Assembly (NCBI GenBank): GCA_910585605.1
Contig: CAJUFL010000001.1
Coordinates: 62,001-126,000 of the forward strand
Length of the DNA stretch: 64,000 nt
Direction of reading: 5' to 3'
Origin: an uncultured Lachnospiraceae bacterium
GTDB taxonomy: Bacteria > Bacillota > Clostridia > Lachnospirales > Lachnospiraceae
Shown here: in pieces, positions 34,042 through 43,190 of the stretch
How positions within the stretch are numbered: position 1 is the stretch's first letter
Layout of the letters: each line of letters opens with the position of its first letter
The notes under the pieces: model-generated
Seen by the model: only the letters and a program-made list of their open reading frames with translations
The model's database searches: none
What the model was told of the DNA's origin: nothing
Program-made: the position numbers and the translations under genes

Positions 34042-35353
34042 TTTTGTCCTCCATATTCATAATCAGCCGGAATACAAACATGCCATTCTCATTTTTAAAA
34101 TCGTATTCACCACTGTACTTCTCTGCTGTCCTTATAATACTCGAAACTCCAATGCCGCCTGTAAATTCTGATTTCGGCTTCCCATCCTTTAATTCCGTCT
34201 CCATCCTGCATGTATTTTTACAAGTAATAATCAGTTTATTTTTCTTCTTTTTCAGCATCAAATCAATGAAACACTGCCGTTCGTCTGAATATTTCTTTAC
34301 CTCCATACAGGCATAAATTGCATTCTCGTAAGCATTGGCAATAATTGCCACTAAATCAAGGCTTGGAAACATTAAATTTTTGCCAACCTGGACATCCAGC
34401 GTCACCAAAATCCCCTCATTCTTCGCCTTTCTGGTATATGCCGCCAAAATATTATTGACTGCCGTATTGGAACATATCATTTCCGGTATACCCTGTGTGA
34501 TTTCCTCCTCGTACTCCTTTAAATACTGCAGTAATTCTTCCTGCTGTCCCCTGCGTGCGTACTCTGCTATAATTGCATTGTGGTGTCTTGCATCATGTCG
34601 AATCCGCCTGCCGGATTCCACAGACTCTTCCAGAATCTCAAGCTGGCGTTCCAACAGCCTGTAATTCATCTGGATAAGCTGCTTTTCCCTCTCATATTCT
34701 CTCTCTTTCCCGATATGCAGATAGAAACGGAATACCAGAAGCTGCAACATTCCCGTCAGAAGAAAATTAATTACTACCTGATAAATACGATGCGGTGTCA
34801 TTTCTCTATTCAAGACAGGATTCAAAATATAACCAATTCCAAACAAAATACAAAGAATCATGACAGCGACACTAAAAGTATCTGCCTCTTTCTCCACATA
34901 ATCTCCAAACCCCTTCATCGGTTCCTTTAGATATCTATCCATCAGCAATGCAAGCAGGGCAATTATCACAATACGCGCAATAACATCTGCCCATACATTC
35001 CGGTCAAAGAAAAGAATGGAAATCTCCAGTCCTCCAATGACAAACACCGCCATCAGATAAAAAACCAGTGCCAGCTTATAGATTTTCAGACATGCAGTAT
35101 CTTTTCCCATCCAAAAGGCGAAAACAGAAAAACACATAAACATGGTAAACGCCACCATTCGCACACAACTTTCCCAGTCCAACACATACCAGATACATGC
35201 CAGCACAGACACAGACGCACAAAAAACTCCATAACACAAAATTGTCTTTTTCCTGCCAAACCGTGGCTGCCCAATCTGGCTAAACAGCAGCATTACTCCT
35301 ATGAGACTGACTACATAGCGGATAAATGCGACATATACAGAACCACCTAACAT
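34016..35353 (-). CDS. AgrC-like sensor histidine kinase (GHKL family)
   Basis: 445 residues. The N-terminal half has about six to seven transmembrane helices (to about 215). A coiled segment and dimerisation helix follow with the phospho-acceptor histidine in RRIRHDARHHNAII, then a GHKL ATPase with N box (AIIANAYENAIYA) and G box (TGGIGVSSII). This is the AgrC/peptide-sensing type of kinase. It overlaps its truncated response-regulator partner by 26 bases. No agrB/agrD-like genes are nearby. A near-consensus promoter lies upstream (35499-35527). Confidence 0.88.
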   Translation of the reverse strand: MLGGSVYVAFIRYVVSLIGVMLLFSQIGQPRFGRKKTILCYGVFCASVSVLACIWYVLDWESCVRMVAFTMFMCFSVFAFWMGKDTACLKIYKLALVFYLMAVFVIGGLEISILFFDRNVWADVIARIVIIALLALLMDRYLKEPMKGFGDYVEKEADTFSVAVMILCILFGIGYILNPVLNREMTPHRIYQVVINFLLTGMLQLLVFRFYLHIGKEREYEREKQLIQMNYRLLERQLEILEESVESGRRIRHDARHHNAIIAEYARRGQQEELLQYLKEYEEEITQGIPEMICSNTAVNNILAAYTRKAKNEGILVTLDVQVGKNLMFPSLDLVAIIANAYENAIYACMEVKKYSDERQCFIDLMLKKKKNKLIITCKNTCRMETELKDGKPKSEFTGGIGVSSIIRTAEKYSGEYDFKNENGMFVFRLIMNMEDKNDSLDSTL

Positions 35354-35498
35354 AAATTTTCACCTGCTTTCCTCTGTTTTTCCAGAAACTGTTCTATCCG
35401 GCTCATGGGTTTTACAGTATATCAATAACATTTCCCTGGTCCAAAAAACACTTTCTGGTACGATTCGCACTTTTCTAAGTCTGCTCGCTTTTTCAATA

Positions 35499-35578
35499 AA
35501 TTATTAGATTATGATGCAAAATGTCAAAGTCCTAACAAAAACGTCGTCCTTGACATTTTCATCTGCAACCTATACATT
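35499..35578. promoter_or_regulatory. Back-to-back promoters between the kinase gene and the merR remnant
   Basis: Minus strand: TTGACA (35522-35527) with ATAATT (35499-35504), 17-base spacer, towards the histidine kinase. Plus strand: TTGACA (35550-35555) with TACATT (35573-35578), 17-base spacer, towards the merR fragment. Confidence 0.5.
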
Positions 35579-35670
35579 ATTATTAACATCTTAACACAAT
35601 CATCCATGAACAACTCAAGTGGTTTTTTCAACTTTTGAACTTTGTAAAAAAATGATACGGAAATTATGCG

Positions 35671-35835
35671 ATGAACATTCCTATTAACAGCACTACAAAG
35701 GAGGGCGACTACAGCTTATTTTCTATCCGTCAGGCGGTGCATGCATGTAATCTTTCCTGTTCCAGCCTGATCCGTCTGGAGGAAAAGGGGCTGCTCACAG
35801 CTTGTGCTGCCAGTGGAGGAACCAATATAAAGTAA
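35671..35835 (+). pseudogene. MerR-type regulator fragment
   Basis: 54 codons. The part YSLFSIRQAVHACNLS followed by SLIRLEEKGLL reads as the first helix-turn-helix and the start of the wing of a MerR-family DNA-binding domain. It stops at TAA right after GGTNIK, where a normal protein would continue with the tyrosine-rich wing. There is no good ribosome site. A plus-strand terminator follows. It is probably the remnant of a regulator gene. Confidence 0.55.
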
Positions 35836-35882
35836 ACGAGTTCTATTTCCTGAGTCTTATATTTTTAATTTTTTGCACAGAA

Positions 35883-35925
35883 AAAGCAGCAATCCTACAA
35901 TAACAGATTACTGCTTTCCTTTTTA
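35883..35925 (+). terminator. Rho-independent terminator after the merR remnant
   Basis: AAAGCAG-C-AATC pairs with GATT-A-CTGCTTT around an 11-base loop and is followed by CCTTTTTAT. Confidence 0.75.
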
Positions 35926-36064
35926 TATTATTTAATTCATAGCAAGCTTATATGGGCTGCCATTCCTCATCTGCTAATTTCTTTACTTCTAAACATGCCT
36001 TTATAATTCAGCATGAATTTTATAACTTGCATGCTGAATACATCCCATAGCATCAAACTGGAAT

Positions 36065-38611
36065 TTACCTTACATAACTGATAAATACATTCCCGCTGTC
36101 TTTCACTTTACCCTCGAATTCTTCCCTCGGTTCCACAATATCCGTTTCTTCCAACGGATTGATATAGCGAATTTTTTGTCCGTTATAGCTGGTTACCAAT
36201 ACGTAAGTTCCGTCTGCAAAGCGTGTGATAACCGGGGCATCCTTACAGAGATAATATAAGCCATTTTCAAAATCACATCCGGTAATATCTGTACCCTGTC
36301 TTCCGGTATATTTCAATATGATATCCTCTATAGGCACCTCATTTGCAATATCCTCCTGCATTGCTGCATATTCCGGATTCTTTTCCTCATAGATTCCCAT
36401 CATGTAAATACAGGCAGCAAGAGTATCTCCTATATCGGAAACATTGTAAATATTTATTTTATCTGCAACCGTATGATAATCCTTGACTGCTATTTTCCGC
36501 CATACGATCATTCCGTGCTCGTCCAATACCACACCCGCATTTTCATAGGCTGTACGCACGGCTGCATTCAAATTTAGATAATCCGTCATATATTTTCCCT
36601 GACCATACGCATAATATTTTTTATTGGTATGATCAAAAGTAATTTTTACCGTGGTATCCTTTTCATTAATGGATTTTTTGGTAATCATCAGCTTGGGTTT
36701 TTCTGTTACGTACATATAATTAGGAAAAGTCATATAAAGCTGATTATACGCATTATCTGTATATTTATAAGCTATGTTGATTCCGTCATTATCCTCTTCA
36801 TCTTTATAAGTGATAAAATCCTGGGTTGTAGACTCAAACACACCGTTTATCTTACGGACACGGTCCAGATACACCACACCGTCCCTGGCAGTAGCTTCTA
36901 TTACATAGACACCGGTAGAACCATAGGTCTTTACGACCGTATTTCTCTTATCAATGATATCAATTGTAGAAATCGGACAAATCACTGTCCTGTCCAAGGC
37001 TGTTTCAATATCACCTTCCCTGATTCTCCCAAGAATTAAATCCTCTTCTATGAATCCGATCGTCTCAAGTCTCTCATCACTCCCAGCCTCAATCTGCCGG
37101 CTCTCTTTTGTATCCAGATTCAAAACTGTAACCTTTTTGGTATATTCCGGTAACAGCTCGTCGGGATACCCTATCAAATGGTTGTCTTCTGATACCGCCA
37201 GACGATCATTCAGCACATCCTCAATAAAAATCTCTGACTTCATGGTATTGGTATCTACAGTTACGATACAGTCATTATCAAAATAATAAAATTCACCGCT
37301 GTCATTTAGATATAAAAGAGTTTCCATGTCTTCTTTTAATATATTATACGGCTTATTATTTTCAATAAATAAAACCTCCTGCATTTTATCTTTCGCAGCA
37401 GTAAACTGATAAACGGAAATTCCTACCTTGCCCTCATGCTCTCCCCGGTTCATATAACCATATACGGCAAAAGTGATATCTCCCTCATCAGTCATCTTTA
37501 GTATTTTGATATTATTTTCATCATAAGTCACACGGCTGTCTGTGTAATTATCATCCTGACAAAATCCATATACGTTCGTGATCGTCCCATTGTTATAATC
37601 ATAATACCATAACTGCCTTGCCTGAACAAATGCTACCTTTTTCTCTTTATCACTGACAACATATTGATAATCTTCCTCGTCGGTAATGCCTATTTTAAAG
37701 GTGTTGGCACTCGTATCCACATTGTCCGTTACAAAAAGTGCCTCCTGCTTGCGGTTATAATCCAGCAAATACACATTATCCTCATCTACGTAACGGACAC
37801 GGTAGTTTTCTGTAATATAGTAACTCTCCAACACACGGTTCTCCTGTGCAGAAATCATGTATTTTAACTGAATAATGGCATAACTGTCATCAATCTCCTT
37901 AATACTTGCAATCGGCTTTGTCAGCCTTGTGGGGTTCAGATCCGCAAACGTTATAGTTTCAAAGCTGGAATGGATATCTATCTCTGACAGATATTCGTTA
38001 TTGCCATCCTCATTAGGCTCAATACTTTTGGAAATAACGGTCTCTGCCTCCTCTTTATTAAAGAGTACCTTATTAAAGGTTTCCACAAAATCCAACAGTT
38101 TATCGGCATGAAAATTATTCTCTACCACAACCCTTGTATAATAGCGGACAGCAACCTCTTCCCCTGACATTGCTTTTAATACCAGTACATATTCCTGAAG
38201 TTCTTCTAAATCTGTACGAAAAGATACCCGTATTTTATCGTAACCTTCCGCATGTGTTAATTCCGTCACGGAACCATTCTCAATCAAATCGCCCTGATAC
38301 TGGCTTCTTAATTCATATTCATAGGAACCGTACGTATCCTTTGCCTGATCCGCCCAAAGTTCAATTGTTTTCCCGTAATCCATCGGCGTAATCGTATCAC
38401 GAAAATATGTCGTATCAACTTTACCGGTATATCCGTGTAAAGTATTGATAAATCTATCATTATAACGTACATATACAATTGGCAGTGTAGCCTGTTCCAT
38501 CTCCACGGAAAACTCTTCCACCCCTCTGTTATTTATTTTATTCACAACCAGAATCGTCCCTGTAAAAATAAACAACAGCACCAGTATTCTTGCAACTACT
38601 CTTCCGTCCAT
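36065..38611 (-). CDS. Uncharacterised membrane-anchored protein with C-terminal C39-peptidase-like fold
   Basis: About 848 residues from the ATG at 38611, six bases after CAGGAG. One N-terminal transmembrane helix (about 5-24) puts a large extracellular part outside. The middle (about 190-600) is rich in beta strands with repeated YDY/YYxDN patterns and may form a propeller. The C-terminal 150 residues (DIGDTLAACIYMMGIYEEKN, then GTDITGCDFENGLYYL, APVITRF, YVLVTSYNG, RYINP) resemble the C39 papain-like fold. The usual catalytic Cys appears replaced or displaced and the His is not seen, so it is probably inactive. Family name unknown; the 176-residue gene is upstream. Confidence 0.7.
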   Translation of the reverse strand: MDGRVVARILVLLFIFTGTILVVNKINNRGVEEFSVEMEQATLPIVYVRYNDRFINTLHGYTGKVDTTYFRDTITPMDYGKTIELWADQAKDTYGSYEYELRSQYQGDLIENGSVTELTHAEGYDKIRVSFRTDLEELQEYVLVLKAMSGEEVAVRYYTRVVVENNFHADKLLDFVETFNKVLFNKEEAETVISKSIEPNEDGNNEYLSEIDIHSSFETITFADLNPTRLTKPIASIKEIDDSYAIIQLKYMISAQENRVLESYYITENYRVRYVDEDNVYLLDYNRKQEALFVTDNVDTSANTFKIGITDEEDYQYVVSDKEKKVAFVQARQLWYYDYNNGTITNVYGFCQDDNYTDSRVTYDENNIKILKMTDEGDITFAVYGYMNRGEHEGKVGISVYQFTAAKDKMQEVLFIENNKPYNILKEDMETLLYLNDSGEFYYFDNDCIVTVDTNTMKSEIFIEDVLNDRLAVSEDNHLIGYPDELLPEYTKKVTVLNLDTKESRQIEAGSDERLETIGFIEEDLILGRIREGDIETALDRTVICPISTIDIIDKRNTVVKTYGSTGVYVIEATARDGVVYLDRVRKINGVFESTTQDFITYKDEEDNDGINIAYKYTDNAYNQLYMTFPNYMYVTEKPKLMITKKSINEKDTTVKITFDHTNKKYYAYGQGKYMTDYLNLNAAVRTAYENAGVVLDEHGMIVWRKIAVKDYHTVADKINIYNVSDIGDTLAACIYMMGIYEEKNPEYAAMQEDIANEVPIEDIILKYTGRQGTDITGCDFENGLYYLCKDAPVITRFADGTYVLVTSYNGQKIRYINPLEETDIVEPREEFEGKVKDSGNVFISYVR

Positions 38612-38671
38612 AATAATCTCCTGCAATATGGGAATGTTCCCGTTTCTTACTCTAATTTAACAATTTATCTA

Positions 38672-39202
38672 TCACATTCTGTATGTGTTATTTTCCCTGT
38701 TCATCTGACAATTAAATTTCCTGCAAAATTTATCGTGTCTGCGTCTTCTGATATACATCTCCTGACACACCATTACCTGTATCATATTTTTAAGCTGCAA
38801 CCTCTCTTTTTCGGCTTCAGGCATTGTAAGCTTTTTATAAATCTCACTTGCCATCCGGTAAATGGTCACTGCATCCGGATACTGTGCATACATCGGACTT
38901 CCCTCATACTCATAGCGATCCAGATATTCCTCCAAAATAGAAGCAATCAACCTGACCTCTCTCGGATACAATCTTCTTAAATAATCATAATCCTTTAAAC
39001 AAAACTCTTCTTCCTCTAAAAAATCCGACTCGTTTGGAAACATCGAATTCAAATCATAATGTATCCCCTGCATTTCATAAATCTCCTTACATACATATTC
39101 CATATTATTAAAATATGCATGTAAATCAAATGTCGTGCATATATAAACCGGATTTGCCTCTGGTATCCCCTTTACATGGGAATTTTCGTAAAGCTGCCGC
39201 AT
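38672..39202 (-). CDS. Hypothetical protein, 176 residues
   Basis: Not recognised. The sequence is helical and charged, with several tyrosines and an acidic middle (NESDFLEEEEFCLKDYDYL) and a basic C terminus (YIRRRRHDKFCRKFN). No signal peptide or transmembrane segment is present. It is followed after 60 bases by the 848-residue membrane protein gene, so the two may form an operon. Confidence 0.7.
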   Translation of the reverse strand: MRQLYENSHVKGIPEANPVYICTTFDLHAYFNNMEYVCKEIYEMQGIHYDLNSMFPNESDFLEEEEFCLKDYDYLRRLYPREVRLIASILEEYLDRYEYEGSPMYAQYPDAVTIYRMASEIYKKLTMPEAEKERLQLKNMIQVMVCQEMYIRRRRHDKFCRKFNCQMNRENNTYRM

Positions 39203-39322
39203 AATTTTTCACAGGATAAATTTAACAAAGATAAGTAAAAGTAAACCGTACTCTGCAATGTTACCTGTTAAATCCTTACAGCAAAACTTTAGTACAGCAG
39301 CCTCACAGATTTCCCTTATTCT

Positions 39323-40399
39323 TTATTCATCTCCAAAAGAGATGCCTAACATACGTGCATTTTGTACAATACTGTCATCAGGAGAAACATATTTTAATTT
39401 TCCTGCGGAATCTGACAGTGCAATATCCGTTACATCGTTGTCCTTTAATACTACCAGGCGTCCATATTTCTCCTCTTTGATCAGCTTTGCCGCATATGCT
39501 CCAAATCTTGAAGAAAGTACACGGTCAAACGAATCCGGACTGCCGCCTCTTTGTGTGTGTCCGGGAACTGCTATTCTTACCTCACATCCACATGCATCCT
39601 TAATCTGGTCCGCAATCTCATATGCTACTGACGGATATGGACGATTTGCAAGCTTTTCCTTTCTCTTCTTCTTGGAAAGTGCCGCATCCTCCTTGGAAAT
39701 AGCACCTTCTGCCACTGCAATGATAGAGAATCCTTTTCCTGCTTTGCTTCTCTTATCAAGTGCCTTGCACACACTCTTAATATCATATGGAATTTCCGGT
39801 AACAGAATAATATCTGCCCCACCTGCAATACCGGCATGTAAAGTAATATGCCCAACTTTATGTCCCATTATTTCCACTACAAAAACCCGATTATGGGAAG
39901 CCGCTGTTGTATGGATACAGTCAATTGCCTGTGTAGCGACATCTACTGCTGACTGGAATCCGAAAGTCATATCCGTTCCCCACAGATCATTGTCAATGGT
40001 TTTTGGCAGACCGATTACATTCAGCCCCTCGTCACTTAACAGATTAGCCGTCTTCTGGGAACCGTTTCCACCCAATACGACAAGGCAGTCAAGTTTCAGT
40101 TTCTTGTAAGTCTCCTTCATGGCTTTCACCTTATCAATTCCGTCTTCTGTCGGCTGACCCATTAATTTAAACGGCTGTCTGGAGCTTCCCAATATCGTAC
40201 CGCCTCTTGTCAAAATACCGGAAAAATCCTCTGCTTTTAATAACTTATAATTATTGCGGATTAATCCTTTATAACCCTCCAAAAAACCATAAATCTCTAC
40301 ATCCTTGTACATATTGCAAAGTCCTTTTACAACACCTCGCATCGTAGCATTTAATGCCTGGCAGTCACCGCCGCTTGTCAACATACCTATTCTCTTCAT
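39323..40399 (-). CDS. pfkA: 6-phosphofructokinase (mixed-type signature)
   Basis: 358 residues. It phosphorylates fructose-6-phosphate in glycolysis. The start is the ATG at 40399 (MKRIGMLTSGGDCQALNATM), eight bases after AAAGGAAGG; the open frame begins nine codons earlier. Key positions: GGNGS, where bacterial ATP enzymes have GGDGS and PPi enzymes GGDDS, and PKTIDND, where ATP enzymes have PGTIDND. Gly at the ATP/PPi discriminating site plus Lys before TIDND is the mixed-substrate group III pattern. The preferred phosphoryl donor, ATP or pyrophosphate, is therefore uncertain. It follows recR by 32 bases. Confidence 0.93.
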   Translation of the reverse strand: MKRIGMLTSGGDCQALNATMRGVVKGLCNMYKDVEIYGFLEGYKGLIRNNYKLLKAEDFSGILTRGGTILGSSRQPFKLMGQPTEDGIDKVKAMKETYKKLKLDCLVVLGGNGSQKTANLLSDEGLNVIGLPKTIDNDLWGTDMTFGFQSAVDVATQAIDCIHTTAASHNRVFVVEIMGHKVGHITLHAGIAGGADIILLPEIPYDIKSVCKALDKRSKAGKGFSIIAVAEGAISKEDAALSKKKRKEKLANRPYPSVAYEIADQIKDACGCEVRIAVPGHTQRGGSPDSFDRVLSSRFGAYAAKLIKEEKYGRLVVLKDNDVTDIALSDSAGKLKYVSPDDSIVQNARMLGISFGDE

Positions 40400-40431
40400 A
40401 ACATATACCTTCCTTTCGTAATACATTATTT

Positions 40432-41028
40432 TTAGATGTGTACTCTTCCCTCTAATGCACGAAGAAGTGTAACTTCATCAATACATTCCAAATCACCGCC
40501 TACCGGTATTCCGGATGCAATTCGTGATACTGTAATTCCTGTCGGCTTTACCAGTTTGCTGATATACATTGCAGTAATCTCACCTTCTACTCCGGAGTTT
40601 GTAGCGATGATCAGTTCCTCTACATCCTCCCTAAGCCGGACAATCAGTTCCTTTAACTTGATGTCCTCCTGCCCGACACCGAGCTTGGGGGAAATTGCTC
40701 CATGCAGCACATGATACACACCGTTATATTTACCGGTACGCTCATATGCCGACAAATCCCTTGGCGTCTCCACCACCATGATCGTTTTTTTATCACGGTT
40801 AGCAGAGGCACAGATGGGACAGACATCCTTATCTGTCAGGGTAAAACATTCTTTGCAGTATTTTACATTCTGCCTGGCATTCATAATGGAATCAGACAAC
40901 GCCTTTACATGGTCTAACGGCATATTAATAATATGATATGCCAGTCTCTGGGCTGATTTGTGACCAATTCCCGGCAGCCTTCCCAATTCCTCTACCAGAC
41001 GATTTACCTGTTCACTATATAGGTCCAT
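40432..41028 (-). CDS. recR: Recombination mediator RecR
   Basis: 198 residues. It works with RecO and RecF to load RecA on gapped DNA. Visible are the helix-hairpin-helix (LGRLPGIGHKSAQRLAYHI), the C4 zinc finger (CKECFTLTDKDVCPIC), and the Toprim domain with TIMVVETPRDL and the EGEITAMYI motif. The start codon overlaps the ybaB stop by one base (TAATG). The dnaX-ybaB-recR order is classical in bacteria. Confidence 0.97.
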   Translation of the reverse strand: MDLYSEQVNRLVEELGRLPGIGHKSAQRLAYHIINMPLDHVKALSDSIMNARQNVKYCKECFTLTDKDVCPICASANRDKKTIMVVETPRDLSAYERTGKYNGVYHVLHGAISPKLGVGQEDIKLKELIVRLREDVEELIIATNSGVEGEITAMYISKLVKPTGITVSRIASGIPVGGDLECIDEVTLLRALEGRVHI

Positions 41029-41378
41029 TAAAACGGAAATCCTCCTAATCCGCCCATGCCACCGGTAATCTTAGACATTTTTGTATTCTGGTCTTCCTCC
41101 TGCATGCGAAGTGCTTCATTGGTTGCCGCCATAATCAAATCTTCAAGCATTTCAATATCATCAGGATCTACTACCTCAGGATCCAGATGAACTGACATAA
41201 CCTCTTTCTTTCCGGAAATCGTAACCTTCACTACACCACCTCCGGCAGTGGCTTCATAAACCTGATCCTCTAATTCCTTTGCCTGCTCTTCCATCTGTTT
41301 CTGCATTCTCTGAGCCTGCTTCATTAAATTGTTCATATTACCGGGCATACCTCCCGGAAATCCACCTCTTTTTGCCAT
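41028..41378 (-). CDS. ybaB: YbaB/EbfC nucleoid-associated protein
   Basis: 116 residues, including the expected Met/Gln-rich helical start (NNLMKQAQRMQKQMEEQAKE), the VTISGKKEV strand, and the conserved DLIMAATNEAL helix. It binds DNA as a dimer. Gly/Phe-rich ends (RGGFPGGMPGN; GGMGGLGGFPF) are typical of the Firmicute members. It lies between dnaX and recR. Confidence 0.96.
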   Translation of the reverse strand: MAKRGGFPGGMPGNMNNLMKQAQRMQKQMEEQAKELEDQVYEATAGGGVVKVTISGKKEVMSVHLDPEVVDPDDIEMLEDLIMAATNEALRMQEEDQNTKMSKITGGMGGLGGFPF

Positions 41379-41497
41379 GTTGCTCTATCCTCCTAAATTT
41401 ATTGAAATTATATGCACATCTGACTCCTGCGATGGTCACATACTCCTTGTTTCCAGCGGGGTTGTCGATTTGTGTGCAATCTATTCATATCAATTGT

Positions 41498-43144
41498 CTA
41501 ATCTGCCACCGTCACATCAAATTTGACCTTAGACAAATTAATACTTGATAAATCTGTTTCTGCTAAAGATTCCTTGGATTGACAGGCAATATTAACACTT
41601 TTACCGGTCATCTCTCCAACCACCTCCTGTAAAACCTGACGATGCTCCTCCTTGGAAAACTGCTTAAACGCCATATTCCCTTTCACTGTTCCATCAAAAG
41701 AAAGGACAATGGAAGCATTATCATGTCCGATATTAATGCTCGCCTCCTCTAGCAGGCTCATGGTTCCCTGACCGACTTTATTGCTAAGCTCCGTATCCTG
41801 TTTGATCCGGTTAATACTTTCTATGATATCCTTCATATCCTGGCGTGTTGCCGGTTCTAATTCTTTTCTAAGAATCTCTTCCCTGTTAATAGATACATCT
41901 GTATCAGAAGTGACCGCATTTTCACTGCCGTTTCCCGCTGCAAGTGCTGTTTTCTGTTCCTCACTAAGAGAATTTACTCCTTCTTCTACCTTTTGTTCCA
42001 ATATACGAAGACGGTCTAAAACCGAATCCAGATTATTTTCCATCTGAGGTGTTGTAAGCTTGATCACAGCAAGTTCCAGCGTTACTCTTTTCTGAGTTGC
42101 ATACCGTATCTGGTTGGACATCTCAGAAAATACCCGGATATACCGCATCAGTGCATTTAAATCCACCTGCTCCGCCGTCTGTTTCATACTTTCGAGATTC
42201 TCTGCTGAAATATCAAGCTGGTCATTTACATGATCCGAAACCTTGATCAGCAATAGATTTCTCATATACCATGTAAAATCCGTCACAAACTGGGACAATT
42301 CCCTTCCCTGCCAGACAATCTCATCAATAACCTGTAATGCCTCCATGGTAGAATTTGCTGCAATATGAGTCATCAACCGGTTAAATACTTCTACATCTAC
42401 TGCACCAAGTACCTCTAATACCTTGTCATAGGTAAGTTTCTGCCCCAGATAAAAAGCAATACACTGGTCAAGAAGACTGAGTGCATCACGCATGGAGCCA
42501 TCTGCCGCCTTGGCAATGTAACGAACCGCTTTTTCCTCTGCTTCAATTCCTTCTCTGGAAAGCAGTTCTGTCAATCTCTCATAAATCGTTTCCAGGCTAA
42601 TCCGCCTGAAATCATACCTCTGGCATCTGGACAAAATCGTAATCGGTATCTTGTGGGATTCTGTCGTTGCCAGAATAAAGATCACGTAAGAAGGCGGTTC
42701 TTCCAACGTCTTAAGCAATGCATTAAACGCCCCGATGGAGAGCATATGCACCTCATCGATAATATACACTTTATATTTGCCTTCTGTCGGCGAATACTGT
42801 ACTTCATCACGGATATCACGTATATTATCCACTCCGTTATTGGATGCGGCATCAATCTCAATTACATTCAGGGAATTACCTGCCTGAATCGCCTGACAGG
42901 ATGCACATTCATTGCAGGGACTTCCGTCATCTAACGGGTTTTCGCAATTCACGGCTTTTGCAAACAGCTTTGCCACTGTTGTCTTACCGGTTCCCCTTGT
43001 TCCACAAAAAAGATATGCATGCCCGACCCTGTCATGGATAATCTGGTTCTTCAGTGTGGTAACTACATGCTCCTGTCCTTTTACTTCTTCAAATTCATCC
43101 GGCCTCCATTTACGGTATAGTGCCATATATGACATATCATTCAC
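41498..43144 (-). CDS. dnaX: DNA polymerase III subunit gamma/tau
   Basis: Clamp-loader ATPase, 548 residues. The AAA+ core has Walker A GTRGTGKTTVAKLF, a C4 zinc module (CENPLDDGSPCNECASC), Walker B YIIDEVHML, and sensor 1 LATTESHKIP. Domain III and a shorter C-terminal tau-like part follow. No obvious programmed-frameshift site was looked for in detail. It is the first gene of the dnaX-ybaB-recR set, with a 119-base gap to ybaB that shows no gene. Confidence 0.96.
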   Translation of the reverse strand: MNDMSYMALYRKWRPDEFEEVKGQEHVVTTLKNQIIHDRVGHAYLFCGTRGTGKTTVAKLFAKAVNCENPLDDGSPCNECASCQAIQAGNSLNVIEIDAASNNGVDNIRDIRDEVQYSPTEGKYKVYIIDEVHMLSIGAFNALLKTLEEPPSYVIFILATTESHKIPITILSRCQRYDFRRISLETIYERLTELLSREGIEAEEKAVRYIAKAADGSMRDALSLLDQCIAFYLGQKLTYDKVLEVLGAVDVEVFNRLMTHIAANSTMEALQVIDEIVWQGRELSQFVTDFTWYMRNLLLIKVSDHVNDQLDISAENLESMKQTAEQVDLNALMRYIRVFSEMSNQIRYATQKRVTLELAVIKLTTPQMENNLDSVLDRLRILEQKVEEGVNSLSEEQKTALAAGNGSENAVTSDTDVSINREEILRKELEPATRQDMKDIIESINRIKQDTELSNKVGQGTMSLLEEASINIGHDNASIVLSFDGTVKGNMAFKQFSKEEHRQVLQEVVGEMTGKSVNIACQSKESLAETDLSSINLSKVKFDVTVAD

Positions 43145-43190
43145 ATCCTAACTGGTTCTAAAGCCCACCCGCTTGCAGCGGGATTGTTGA

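Noticed and set aside
39258..40109. 283-codon plus-strand open frame opposite pfkA
   Set aside because: It is a shadow of the strongly conserved phosphofructokinase on the other strand and has no ribosome site.
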